This document shows positions 24,005 through 36,061 of a stretch of 64,000 bases of DNA, piece by piece (the first letter of the stretch is position 1; the number at the start of each line of letters is the position of its first letter). The translations under genes were made by a program, and so were the position numbers. The notes beneath the pieces were generated by a model, which saw only the letters and a list, made by a program, of their open reading frames with translations, did not search any database and was not told the origin of the DNA. The DNA is from Cannabis sativa (taxonomy: Eukaryota; Streptophyta; Magnoliopsida; Rosales; Cannabaceae): positions 70,359,595 to 70,423,594 of the forward strand of contig NC_083601.1 of assembly GCF_029168945.1 (NCBI RefSeq). Direction: 5' to 3'.

Positions 24005-24875
24005 AACTGCTTGTGTTCCCGAAGCTGTTGCAGTACCATCTGAAGATGTAACTCATGCTCCTCTTCTGATTGAGAGTACACGAGGATGTTGTCGATAAAC
24101 ACAATCACACATATATCGAGGAAATCCTTGAATACTATATTCATCAAATCCATGAATGCTGCAGGAGCATTGGTTAGTCCGAACGACATAACTAGGAATT
24201 CATAATGTCCATACTTAGTGCGGAAAGCCGTCTTTGGAATGTCCTCCTCTCGGATTTTCAACTGATGACAACCCGAACGGAGATCAATCTTAGAAAAGAC
24301 CGTCTTCCCCTGAAGCTGATCGAACAAATCATCGATCCTAGGTAATGGATATTTATTCTCTTGTTCAACTCTCTGTAATCGATGCCCATCCTTATCGTTC
24401 CATCTTTCTTCTTGAGGAATAAAACCGGGGCTCCCCAGGGTGACACACTAGGCCTAATAAACCCTATGTCAAGCAACCCCTAGAGCTGAATCTTTAACTC
24501 CTTAAGTTCAGCTGGAGCCATTCTATATGGAGCCTTGGAAACCGGTTCCACCCCTGGTGCCAAATCTATCACGAAGTCAATCTCCCGCTGAGGTGGTAAC
24601 CCTGGAAGTTCTTCGAGAAAAACATCTAAAAATTCCCGAACCACCTTGATGTCCTCTGGCCGAATGGTATCTGGCTGAGTGGTGTCCACCACCACGGCCA
24701 GAAACCCTAAATAACCACCATGCAATAATTCTCTAGCTGACATGGCCGAAATCACCGGGATCCGAGATCCCTGAACCGAACCAACAAACACAAAAGGTTC
24801 ATCACTTTCCGGTTGGAAGATCACCGTCTTCCTTTTGCAATCAATACTCGCCGAATATTTAGATAGGAAATCCAT
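24005..24875 (-). pseudogene. Tekay-2 reverse transcriptase remnant
   Basis: From the protease-RT linker (24480-24875, GMDFLSKYS at its start) through a TAG at about 24480, the fingers region (24258-24476), a ~10-bp deletion near 24360 that shifts frame, and the palm (about 24005-24327). The palm motif reads FIDN instead of FIDD, so the second catalytic Asp is replaced by Asn. The frame then runs straight into LTR sequence at the deletion junction near 24004. It cannot give an active enzyme. Confidence 0.9.
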
Positions 24876-24877
24876 TC

Positions 24878-26416
24878 CTAAACTAATGTCGAATCTACTA
24901 GGCTCATCTCTATCAAGTCAGCACTTAACTCTCTACCATCTAACCGGATCGGCATAGACCTAATCCACCTTTTGGAGATAACCAACTCTCCGCCAGGTAA
25001 TAGGGTTCCAAACCCTGATTCATATCTATCATACGGTCTATCCAATTTACTAAGGACTCTCGCTGCCACATAAGAATGTGTAGCCCCAGAATCAAACAGC
25101 ACTGAGTAAAGCGAGTTATTAACAGAAAGCTGACCTATTACAACTGATGGGCTGGCATCTGCATCAGCCTGAGTGACGGCGAACACCCTAGCTGGAGTGG
25201 GTATGGCCGGAGCCCTCGGTGCCTCTGAGCGGAGCTCGGGACAATCCCTCTTGAAGTGTCCGGGCATGCCACAATGAAAGAATCCCTGACCTTTGCATTC
25301 ACCCCGATGGTGCCTTTTGCAGCTGGGGCACTCGGGATAGGAGAACCGGGTCTCTGCACCACTAGGACGACTACCTCTATTCTGGTTCCCCCAGAACCTC
25401 TTGTTCTGACTCGAGCCTCCGGATGCAGTGGATGCTCTCCTCTTCTGGTCCATGGCCGAACCACTACTCCCCCTGCTAAAGCCTGATGCAGGAGGGGTAG
25501 GAGCCTCGCCACTCGCCGGAGTACTAGCTGACTCCGACATACATCCAACTCCGCCCTCAGCTCGCAGTGCCTTCTCCACCATCTCAGCATAGGTGGTCTT
25601 GTCGCCAGTGGTGATCATCAAGTCATGTTTAATCTTTGCATTTATCCCGTCCAGGTATTTCTCTTTCTTACTGAAGTCGGTTGGCACTATTCCCGAGGCT
25701 AACCTCGCCAACCGGTCGAACTGAGTAGTATACTCTGTCACGCTCATATTCTCTCGCTGGGTCAGGTGAGCGAACTCTTTCCTCTTGGCGCTTCTGACTG
25801 CCTCATTATAATACTTGGCGTTGAAGAGTTCCTTGAACCTTTCCCAGGTCATGGTGGTGACGTCATCGATCTGAGACACCATGTCCCACCAGACCAGAGC
25901 GTCTTCCTGGAACTGGAAAGTGGCGCACACCACTCTGTCATTACCGGTGACACCCATAAAGTTCAGAATTTTGGTGATCACCGTTAGCCATTGTTCGACC
26001 TGCAACACGTCTGGACCTCCCAGAAAGACCGGAGGTGCTTGCTTCCAGAACCGTTCATACAAAGGTTCCATTCTGTTGGCTGCCACAACAATTTCGGCCT
26101 GAGCAGCAGGGGCGGGTGCCACTGGAACTACTGGCACAGGCACTGCAGGAGCACCCTGCTGCCTTAATCTCTGAATCTCGAGGTCTTGCTCTTCAATTCT
26201 GGCTTGCATTTCAGCAAACCTAACCTCCCAATTCTGGGCTCCCTGATCGGCTTGGGGAGCCTGGGCAGCCTGTGGCGGGTTCACATCACCCCGACCACGA
26301 GCCCTGCCCCTGGGATCTCTACCTCGGCCCCTAGCAGGCGGGGGAAACTGAGCTCCCTGACCTTGATTCGACCCTACCGAATTGCCCTGGCTCCGGGTAG
26401 TCCGCCTAGCGTCCAT
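24878..26416 (-). CDS. Tekay-2 Gag and protease (open 512 codons)
   Basis: The start ATG at 26414-26416 opens with MDARRTTRSQ. Residues 1-60 are basic and Gly/Arg-rich; a coiled stretch follows near 65-90. The Retrotrans_gag core is about 135-290 (AKYYNEAVRSAKRKEFAHLT, KEKYLDG). A Cys/His region precedes the nucleocapsid knuckle, in which the first Cys is replaced by Phe ([14 protein letters not shown]). The protease triad DSG lies near residues 445-450. A one-base deletion near 24890 shifts the frame inside protease and ends the ORF early. Gag forms the virus-like particle in the cytoplasm (family knowledge). This is the best Gag of the family in the window. Confidence 0.93.
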   Translation of the reverse strand: MDARRTTRSQGNSVGSNQGQGAQFPPPARGRGRDPRGRARGRGDVNPPQAAQAPQADQGAQNWEVRFAEMQARIEEQDLEIQRLRQQGAPAVPVPVVPVAPAPAAQAEIVVAANRMEPLYERFWKQAPPVFLGGPDVLQVEQWLTVITKILNFMGVTGNDRVVCATFQFQEDALVWWDMVSQIDDVTTMTWERFKELFNAKYYNEAVRSAKRKEFAHLTQRENMSVTEYTTQFDRLARLASGIVPTDFSKKEKYLDGINAKIKHDLMITTGDKTTYAEMVEKALRAEGGVGCMSESASTPASGEAPTPPASGFSRGSSGSAMDQKRRASTASGGSSQNKRFWGNQNRGSRPSGAETRFSYPECPSCKRHHRGECKGQGFFHCGMPGHFKRDCPELRSEAPRAPAIPTPARVFAVTQADADASPSVVIGQLSVNNSLYSVLFDSGATHSYVAARVLSKLDRPYDRYESGFGTLLPGGELVISKRWIRSMPIRLDGRELSADLIEMSLVDSTLV

Positions 26417-26698
26417 CTAGTCGGAACCGCCTGCGAAACCAAGAGTTGGCATATCAGGTCGCATTCAAGGAGAGCTTACCAATGCCGCTTAATTTGGAAA
26501 TTAAAAACAAAACATGCGCCTATTCCACTATCAGGCTACTAACATGCTTCCTATCAAGGTTTTCTTATTCATAAAATAAATAAATAAACTACTAAATAAA
26601 TAAAGGCTTACTGAACCATGGAACGAGCTAACTGCTGATGATGATTGTACATGTCGTGACGATCTTCGAAAGACAACCTGGCGGCTTTGATACCAAAT
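26417..26698 (-). other. Tekay-2 leader and PBS
   Basis: Leader collinear with that of Tekay-1. The PBS on the minus strand reads TGGTATCAAAGC (complement of 26684-26695), one mismatch (G to A) from the iMet PBS. Confidence 0.9.
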
Positions 26699-29077
26699 TG
26701 TAACACCCTAACTAGCATAGGCGTATTACGTGATTTTTAAACATACTATGCAACTCGTTGCTAATCAACGAGGTTTATGGAAAACGTGATAAATTAAAAT
26801 TTTTGCTTTTTAATTAAACTTGTAAAATATTTATACAAATGGCTCGGGATCCCGATTACAAAACCATTTACAAAATTTAACTGTTTATACAAAATATATG
26901 TCGCCTAGCGACTAACTACAAAAATAGCCTCGCTGTCCCGATGATCGTACGCTCCAGGCCTAACCGCCCCGACATGTACAATCTTCACCGGCTCGCTCAC
27001 GATCCATCAGCTCTAGCCTTGCCCTTACCTACACATAAACATAGCACTGTGAGTCGACTGACTCAGTAAGAAAAGCATAATAATACTCATACATAAATCC
27101 CGGTCATGATCAGACGCCCATACCCCTGACCATAACCCTAACTGCCGTGTCCAACACGATGCGAGTCCCCTAGCTGCCGTGTCCAACACGGTGCGGAGTT
27201 ACGAACGTTCATATGGACGGTACTATTGACAAGTAACGGCCTAATCGGTCGAGCCGGTCATACTCGACTGCGGGTCATACTCCGGCTGTGCTGAAGCGTG
27301 TTACAGTATCAGCCTAATCGATCGAACCGGTCATACTCCGGCTGCTGGTCATACTCCAGCCTGTACCGACGTGATACGTCAAATAGTACGGAACCTCCGA
27401 CCTAAGTATCAGCCTAATCGGTCGAACCGGTCATACTCCGGCTGCTAGTCATACTCCAGCCTGTAGCGACGTGATATAGTGTCAGCCTAATCGGTCGAAG
27501 CGGTCATACTCCGGCTGCTGGTCATACTCCAGCCTGTACCGACGTGACACAAGCGGATGGTTCGAAGCCAACATACATATCTAATGTAATCTAACAGGCA
27601 TCCTACATGCACGCTAAACATGTAATCTACATATGCATACTGTTATACTAATCTTACCTGGATTCCGAATTCAGGTTTGCCGGTCAACCTGACAGGAACT
27701 ATCTGCGCGGCGGATTACAGGCTCCTAAACCATAAAAATCACAACAATATAAGTGATACGCTAAATCACTTCCCGGGGACTTAAACTAGGAACTAAAATG
27801 TTCCCTATCGATAAAAAGCATGGCAATACCCCAAATAACATAAAAATGAGGAAAACTAGGGTTTCTGAAATTTCCCCAACCGGTAGACCAGTTGCCCAAC
27901 CGGAATTTCGGTTCTAGGAATTTTCAAAACCCATCCGGAATTCCGAATGCACAACCGGAGTTCCGGTTCCTCGCAGGCAGAAATCAAAATTTCACAACTC
28001 ATTCAAATCAACTCCAAATCACACAAAACCTTCCAGACCTGTTCTATATATCCCCGAGAACATTTCTAAAGCAACAAAACCAAGCTTTAAGCACAGAAAC
28101 ACATTTCACCATTGGTGGTTCAAGATTGAGTTCAAAAAGTCAAAACTTAACTAAACCTCCAAACAGCCACTAAAACATGCATAAATCAACATATTCCAAC
28201 CTCATTTAACACCAGAAAACCCTACCTAACCATAACAGCAACCCTAGCAACGAAAATCACGAATTTTCTTTGAAAACCAAACTTTTGAGCTAAAAATCAC
28301 ACAACTTAAACAAGATAGCAAGCATGCATTAAAACCTAGTTAATCCATTCATTTTAGACATAATTAAGCTTCTGAAAACATAATCAAAACTTAGTAACAC
28401 TACAACCACAAAACTCAAAGCATGCAATGATCATACATTCACCAAAACTTCAAGAACTTAAAGAAAAGCTTAAGGGAAACATACCAACAACTTGATAATA
28501 CCAATTTTGAACAAAGTGAGCTTGAAATCCAAGAAAAATGGCAAGAATCCTTGCTGCACAAGGAGGCCAAAAGAGGGAGGAAAAGAGAGAGAGTTTTCCT
28601 TTGAAAATTCTGTAATTTTTTCTAAGTTTTGAAATATGAGAGAAATGCCACCTAACCCACTTATTTCAGCCAAAACTTAAGAGAATAAAACACATATTAC
28701 TCAATTATTAAGCCACAAAAAGACAAACTAACAATGGGGCAAAATGACCATTTTGCCCCTTCACACTAAAATCACATAAATAACACTAAAGGGGTATTTT
28801 TGGGAAATTCTAAATTCCCGGCCATTCCCGACATTCCCAATGTCTAATAAACCGTCCCACACTACTAACATACTAAGTTGTGATTTTAGTGAGCCAAACA
28901 CCGAGTTCCATGTTACCGGGCACCAGAAATGCAAAATTATGAAAACTATTAAATGACATAAAATGCATCTCAGAATTCAATAATAACAGTATAATAATTA
29001 TTTAAATAGCTATAAATAATTTCACAATTAAACGTGATTAACTGCTAATTTCCAAATTAAACTAAGTGGTCTTTACA
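26699..29077 (-). repeat. Tekay-2 5' LTR
   Basis: A 2379-bp LTR, TGTAACACCC..CTTTACA, then the TSD CGTGA. It carries a four-unit minisatellite (about 27242-27546) and a palindromic CCGG cluster near 27875-27970. The distal half differs from Tekay-1, so the two elements belong to different subfamilies. Confidence 0.92.
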
Positions 29078-29082
29078 CGTGA

Positions 29083-31036
29083 CGAGGGCAATCCCTGCAC
29101 CAGATAGTTGATCTGTAGCCGACCCATCCACATGTAGTTTCCAGGTCGGTTTGTCTTCATTGTTATTTGGCTGAGGTGCTTGCTCGGGGTTACTTTCTGG
29201 TATGCTTTCTTTTTTGCCTGTGCATTCTACCACAAAGTCGACCAAGGCTTGGCCTTTCATTGTTGTTCGGGGTTGGAAAGTGATTTCATACTGACACAAC
29301 TCTACTGCCCACTTGAGTAACCATCGAAAAGCATCTGGCTTTTGCAGTATTTATCGTAGTGGCTGGTCGGTATATACCCGAACAATATGAGCTTGGAAAT
29401 AAGGCCTCAACTTCCTTGTTGCTAGAATGAGGCAGTAGGCGAGTTATTCTATCAACGGATACCGACCCTCAGCCTCAATGAGCCTTTTACTGATGTAATA
29501 GACTGGGTGTTGTACGCTGTTCTCTTCTCTGATCAGCACAGCACTGACGGCATGTTCCGTGACAGCTAAGAGCTCCTCACTGTCCACAGGTTTTGAAAGT
29601 ACAGGAGGTTTTGCAAGTTATGCCTTTAGCTCTTGGAAAGCTCTTTCACATTCTTCTGTCCTCTGAAACTGTTTGTTTCCTCGTACGATGTTGAAGAATG
29701 GGACACAGTTGTCCGTTGATTTTGAGACGAATCTGCTGAGTGCGGCGATCCGACTAGTTAAGCTTTGTACTTCTTTGGTTTTTGTTGGGGAGTTCATATC
29801 AAGGAGGGCTTGAATCTTTTCTGGATTGGCTTCAATTCCTCAGGCATTAACGATGAAGCCTAGAAACTTTCCCGAGCTGACTCCGAAGGAACACTTTAAG
29901 GGATTTAGCTTCATGTTGTTTTTTCTAAGGACTTTGAAGCATTCATCCAGGTCATCGATGTGCCCCCCAGCCTTTCTGGATTTGACGAGCATATCATCCA
30001 CGTACACTTCCATATTTCGCCCAATCTGGTCTTTAAACATTTTGTTTACCAATCTTTGGTACGTAGCTCCAGTATTTTTTAGACCATACGACATGACTTT
30101 GTAGCAATAGAGACCCATATCTGTTCGGAAACTTGTATGTTCTTGGTCTGGTGGATGCATTTTGATTTGATTGTAGCCTGAGTAAGCGTCCATGAAGCTT
30201 AATATTTCGTGCCCTGCTGTTGCGTCTAAGAGCTGATCGATTCTTGGAAGTGGAAAACATTCTTTAGGGCATGCTTTGTTGAGGTCTATAAATCAATACA
30301 GACTCGCCATTTCTTGTTCGGCTTGGGCACTAGTACGGGATTCGCGACCCAAGCCAGGTAAAAAGCTTCAATTATGAAGTTGTTGTTACGCAGCTTTTCA
30401 ACTTCATCCTTCAAGGCTACTACTCGTTCTTTGTGCAATAGCCTTCGTTTTTGTTAAACTGGTCAGAAGTTGGGATCGATATTCAGAACATGTGAAATAA
30501 TACAAGGATCAATTCCGACCATATCCGCATGTGACAAGGAAAAAAGGTCTAGGTTTGCTCTCAAAAATTTTATCAATTCTGATTTTACTTTGAGCAACAA
30601 ACCTTTTCCAATTTTTAGTTTTCTAGTCGGGATAGCTGGATTGATCTCGATCTTTTCTAATTCTTCCATAGGTCCAACATTGCTGCTTGGGTCCCCAAGT
30701 CGAGGATCCACATCTTCATCCTCGCCTTGGAAAGTTCCTTACTTTGGAATTTTTTTCCCTTGTTTGGGCTCTGGCTGGAGGATATTTCCATCTTAGCCTT
30801 GGCCACTGCAAGGTTGTAACATTCCCGAGCAGACTGCTGGTTTCCTCTTAGACACCCTACCCCATTCTTTGTTGGGAACTTCAGGCACGAGTGAAATATT
30901 TATGTGACAGTCTTTAAGTCATACAGGGCTAGTCGGCCAAGCATTACGTTAAAAGCTGAAGGAACATCCAATATTAGGAACTTGGCCATGATAGTTATGC
31001 TCGTCGGAGCTTGTCTAATAGAGAGGGGTAGACGGA
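29083..31036 (-). pseudogene. Tat-lineage fragment continued: archaeal-type RNase H start, RNase H, RT, protease end
   Basis: On the minus strand the order is the protease tail (about 30900-31020: SITIMAKFLILD..NVMLGRLALYDL), the pre-RT region (30463-30711: LDPRLGD..EELEKIEI), RT (about 29840-30440, with SYGLKNTGATYQRLVNKM and YVDDMLVKS, catalytic YVDD), RNase H (about 29300-29830, many breaks) and the start of the archaeal-type RNase H (WKLHVDGSA..GAGIAL, about 29083-29160). The frame then continues on the far side of Tekay-2 at 22770. Gag, LTRs and the integrase C-terminus are missing. Related to, but clearly different from, the Tat element at 39091. Confidence 0.88.
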
Positions 31037-31838
31037 TTTGTCTCAACTCGTATGGGGACCATAGGCCTATATAACTGAGCTTCCAATAAGCAGATCTACA
31101 ATTTACCAAGTAAATTCACTAGCTTATTAATTCCTCGTTGAACCACTATAAAACGTGGAATTGCACTCTCAGTTACATATAACGCACTATATTTTCCACG
31201 ATATAGATATGATAATAATTATCCATTGTTATAATCCCAATAATCAATGTTCCTTTATAGATGATTTACATTGCATAGGGACAAAATTACCGTTACACCC
31301 TTTCAATATATTTTATCCTTAAAACACTTAGCCACCTATAAATGATATTTTAGTGAACTAATATAATCAGTAAAATGAGCGCTCTATCATTTATCTCTAT
31401 TTAGCCAATCTCGAAGGAAATCATCGTTTCACTTCTATGTCTAGATAGAAGCTATAGATTCCATATCTATGATTAGCGCTCCCACTCAATTGTACTACCG
31501 TGTTCCCAAAATGTAAGTATCACCCGGACCAAAAGGTAGGCTTATCTAACAAATCAAAAAACACAAATAATACTCTTGAGATCGAACCTAACCAGCTCAG
31601 GATTGAGATCATTTGATCTAGGATCAACTAGGTGATATTGAATTCAATATATATTAGGGTAAGATTATCATATCTAATTCAAATTCAATATCAGTCCCTT
31701 CTGATGCATACTCCATACATCCAACCCAAGATTACTTTAATTAATGCCCTAGAAAGGACATAGCACTTATCCAAGGTGCAAGTAAACTACGTTGTAGATT
31801 ATCATATCAGTTAAACCTTGTGTACTGATAAATCTAGT
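31037..31838 (-). repeat. LARD LTR fragment E
   Basis: Collinear with 21007-21820 of copy C, starting at 'tctcaactcgtatgggg' and ending at 'gataaatctag'. It is truncated at both ends and directly abuts the LTR start of copy D. The same LTR segment therefore occurs on both sides of the Tat fragment. Confidence 0.75.
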
Positions 31839-32296
31839 GTTTGAAATTATTTTACCAGGATCTTACATCTACTCAGAAGTATGTTGATTAACACCCTAAA
31901 TATGAACTTTCTAAAACGATGAAATAAACACATATAAAGTTTAGTAAACCTTACATTGGGTGCAGCGGAATAATATGACTCCTTCCGTTCAGATATCTAG
32001 CCCTTGATTCCTTTACGTAGCGAGCATTATCAATATACGAACTGGATCTCTTTCTACGATTCTTTAGTCTTGAAACTCCTTCTTCTTGCTGAAAGTCTTT
32101 CTTCACGATCTTCCTCACTATGGTTGAGGTATCACTTGCTGTTTGTGGGCACTACTCTAACACTAAGTAATTTTCGAAATTGAAGAGGAAGAAGAAAGAG
32201 AAAGGGTCGGCCAAAGATAGGGAGAGAGAAAGGCTCAGTTTTTCTGAATGAAAAAGTTGAAAATTTAAGTGTAAATTTCCTGAAGCCTTCACTATC

Positions 32297-32304
32297 TATT
32301 TATA
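32297..32304 (-). promoter_or_regulatory. TATA box in the LARD LTR (copy D, 3' LTR)
   Basis: The minus strand reads GCTATAAATAG. Downstream on that strand, near 32215-32245, is a pyrimidine-rich stretch (CTTTCTCTCTCC) like a plant Y-patch or 5' leader. The same arrangement is present at 61311-61325. It would drive transcription in the element's own direction. Confidence 0.5.
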
Positions 32305-32467
32305 GCATTCCACTACGGTTAGGTTTGAATTATTTGGCATTAAAATAATGAAAATATCAGAGGGAAAACCCTACAAAAGTGGACGACCATACAATTGTGA
32401 TTTGGGACTCACTTTTTGCAATTTTGCAGTTTTATCTTTTCTGCATTTGATTTTCTCAAAAATGCCA

Positions 32468-34789
32468 TGTAAAGACCGCTTAGTTTAATTTGGAAATTAG
32501 CAGTTAATCACGTTTATTTATGAAATTATTTATAGCTATTTAAATAATTTATTATACTGTTATTATTGGATTCAGAGATGCATTTTTATGTCATGTAGTA
32601 GTTTGCATAATTTTGCATTCCGGTGCCCGGTATTTTTGGAACTCGGTGTTTGGCTCAGTAAAAAAATAACAACTTAGTATGTTAGTAGTTTGGGACGGTT
32701 TATTAGACATTGGGAATGTCGGGAATGGCCGGGAATTTAGAATTTCCGAAAAATACCTCTTTAGTGTTATTTATGTTATTTTTGAGTGGAGGGGCAAAAT
32801 GGTCTTTTTGCCCCAATGATATTTTATCTTTTAGTGATTTTATTAATTGAAAAATAAATGTTTATCTAGTTAATTGTTGGCTGAAGTAAATAGGAATAGG
32901 TGTCTTTCAATTTCATTTTCTCATTTCAAAAATCACAACTTAGAAAAAAGATAGAAAATTTTCAAAAAAAACTCTCTTTCTCTCTCTCTCTTTTCGGCGA
33001 AGACTTGGAGCTGCTAGGGCTGGGTGTTCTTGCTCAATTCTTGTGTTTTTCAGCATCTCTTTGTGTAATCCAAGTCAAGGTTTGATCACTTGTAACTCCT
33101 CTTTGTGTTTTCTTGAGTTTTAAGAAAGTTTGGGTGATGCATGCATGATTTTTGAGGTTGTTGCTGCTGTGTTTTTGTTGTTGATTTTTGAGGTTTAAAG
33201 TTTGTTTATTTGAGTTAATTTGAGATGTTGTGAAGCATGATAGTTAGGTTGAGCAAAGTTATGAATTTCCTATGCTAAAATTATTGTTTTCAAACAGAGT
33301 TGGTTATAATCTGTTGCTGTGATGTTATTGAAGTTTATAGTTGTTTTTCAGAGGCTTAATTATGCATGATTAAGTAGATTTATGTTGGTTTGATTGCATG
33401 TTAGCTAGGTTTACTCAAGTTTGAGTTTAGAACTCAAAGCTTGAGCTTTAATGGTGATTTTTGATTATGTGCAATCTGGGTGGTTTTGAAGCTTTAGAAA
33501 TGTTCTAGGGGATATATAGAACACGTCTGGAAGGTTTCATGTGAATTGGAGTTGATTTGGTTGAGATATGAAATTTTGAGTTTGCTGCCTGCGAGGAACC
33601 GGAATTCTGGTTGTGCATCCGGAATTCCGGATGGGGTTCTGAAATTTCCCAGAACCGGAATTCCTGTTGGGCAACCGGTCTACCGGTTGGGGAAAATTCT
33701 GAAACCCTAGTTTTCCTCGATTTTGTGTTTTTGGGGGTATTGCCATGCTTTTTATCAATAGGGAAACTTTTAGTTCCTAGTTTAAGTCCCCGGGAAGTGA
33801 TTTAGCGTGTCACTTATAGTGTTGTGATTTTTATGGTTTAGGAGCACATGTCCGCCGCGCAGTTAAGTTCCAGTCAGGTTGACCGGCACACCTGAATTCG
33901 GAATGCAGGTAAGATTAGTATAACAGTATGCATATGTAGATTACATGTTTAGCGTGCATGTAGGAAGCCTGTTAAATTACATTAGTTATGTATGTTTGCT
34001 TCGAACCATCCAACCCTGTCACGTCGGTACAGGCTGGAGTATGACCAGCGGCGGAGTATGGCCGGTTCGGCCGTCAGTGACACTTAGGTTGGCGGTTCCG
34101 TACTATTGACGTATCCGGTCGGTACGGGCTGGAGTATGACCGATGGCGGAGTATGGCCAGGTTCGACCAATCGGGCGGATGCGTAACACGTCGGTACGAG
34201 TGGAGCATGACCCGGCGGCGGAGTATGGCCAGGTTCGGCCGTCGAGGTTGTTACTTGTCAATAGTACCGTCCCTATGAACGTTCAGAACTCAGTACCGTG
34301 TTGGACACGGCACTTAGGGGGACTCAGTATCGTGTTGGACACGGCAGTTAGGGTTATGATCAGGGGTATGGGCGTCTGATCATGACCGGGTTTATGTATG
34401 AATATTATTATGCTTTTCTTGCGGGTACGTCGACTCACAGTTCTACGTTTATGTGTAGGTAAAGGCAAGGCTAAAGCTGATGGACCGTGAACGAGCTTAT
34501 GAAGATTGTACATGTCGGGGCGGTTAGGCCTGGAGCGTACGATCCTCGGGACAGCAAGGCTAATTTTTGTAACTAGTCGCTAGGCGACAATTATTTTTTA
34601 TGCACTGTAAACTTTTGTAAATGATTTTATAATCGGGATCCCGAGTCTTTTGTAATATTATTTTATAAGTTTAATTAAAAAGCAAAAATTTTAATTAATC
34701 ATGTTTTTCATAAACCTCGTTGATTAGCAACGAGCTGCACGGCATGTTGAAAAATCACGTAATACGCCTATGTTAGTTAGGGTGTTACA
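32468..34789 (+). mobile_element. Tekay-family solo LTR in opposite orientation
   Basis: A 2322-bp LTR read as TGTAAAGACC..GGTGTTACA on the plus strand, flanked by the TSD TGCCA at 32463-32467 and 34790-34794. The uninterrupted target is visible at 61480-61495 (aaaaatgccaattttc). It contains a CT-rich stretch (about 32974-32993), CCGG palindromes (33600-33690) and a minisatellite of about three units (34016-34262), all inverted relative to the other Tekay LTRs. Confidence 0.92.
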
Positions 34790-36061
34790 TGCCAATTTTC
34801 AAATTCAACCATTTAAATGCCAATTCTAACTATTTAATAACTATAAATAATTATCAAATAATATTGTCATTTATCATATTTATTAATTGAACCATACAAA
34901 GTATCATAATTAACAAATATGGCCCTAAAACTCTTTCTTTACAATTTCGCCCTTACTTAGTGAAAAATTCACAAATAGACATAGTCTAATTTGAGAATTA
35001 TAATTGATTAATCAAAACAAATTACATAAGTCTTACAAGCAATATTATCTCAACTACTGCGGGGACCATGGGTCTTTATAACCGAGCTTCCAATAAGTAG
35101 ATCAAGAATTTATTACTAAAATTCACTAACTTATTAATTCTTCGTTGAATCCACGCATAGAACTTAGAATTGCACTCTCAGTATATAGAATGCTCTATAT
35201 GTTCCACCATGTAGACACATAATTAGTTATCCATTGTTATAATCCTAATTTGATCAATGATCCTCTATATGATTGATCTACACTGTAAAGAGATTAGATT
35301 ACCGTTCCACCCTACATTGTATTTAATCCTTAAAACACTTAACCCCGTATAAATGATATTTCAGCTTATGGGAAATGAGATCTCCACCATTTATTTACTT
35401 TTGGTCAAGCTCGAAGGAGATCATCCTTTACTTATTATTCGCCAGATAGAAGCTATAGATTCCATGTTTATGTTAGCGCTCCCACTCATTTGCACTACCG
35501 TGTTCCCAAAATGTACGTATCACCCTGACTTAAAAGTAGGCTTAACTAACAAATCAATGAACACGAATAGCCTCTTGAGATTGAGCCTAATCATAACAGG
35601 ATATTAAGATCATTTGATCTAGGATCAACTAGGCGATATTAACTTGAATAGATATTACGGTAAGTTTCATAAATCTAAGTCAAAGTTCAATATCGGTCCC
35701 TTCCGATGCATACTCCATGCATCCAACCTGAGCTTTACTTTAACCAATGCTCTGGAAAGAACATAGCACTTCTCCAAATTCAAGTAAACTCTATTGTAGA
35801 TTATCATATCAGTAAAACCCTATGTCTGATAAATCTAGGAAACTTTATTCACATAGTCATGTTTACTTTCCAATGTGTTGACGACACAATAAACAGGATC
35901 AAGTATGTGAAAAGGGTCTCAAATGAATTCATACGTTATGTACATATAATCATGAAATAAATCATGTGAACCATGCAACATTAAATGTTATTTCTGATCT
36001 ATATTAATAAGTAAATCTGATTATATTGAAATGAGTTTTATTTAGGGCATAAAACCCAACA

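Larger units (their letters stand above)
22771..29077 (-). mobile_element. Second Tekay-type chromovirus (Tekay-2), internally deleted
   Basis: Same family as Tekay-1. The TSD CGTGA is found at 22766-22770 and 29078-29082, so it inserted as a full element into the Tat fragment. Later a deletion fused the middle of its 3' LTR to the middle of RT near 24004. This removed about 1.1 kb of LTR plus PPT, integrase, chromodomain, RNase H and part of RT. Gag and protease are largely preserved. Confidence 0.92.
31839..36061 (-). repeat. 3' LTR of LARD copy D, split by a solo LTR
   Basis: Starts TGTTTGAAATTATTTT, a slightly mutated form of TGTTGGAAATT, and ends AAACCCAACA. LTR sequence is 31839-32467 and 34795-36061, about 1.9 kb, after removing the inserted Tekay solo LTR and one TSD. 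It is followed by the PPT complement at 36062. Confidence 0.82.
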
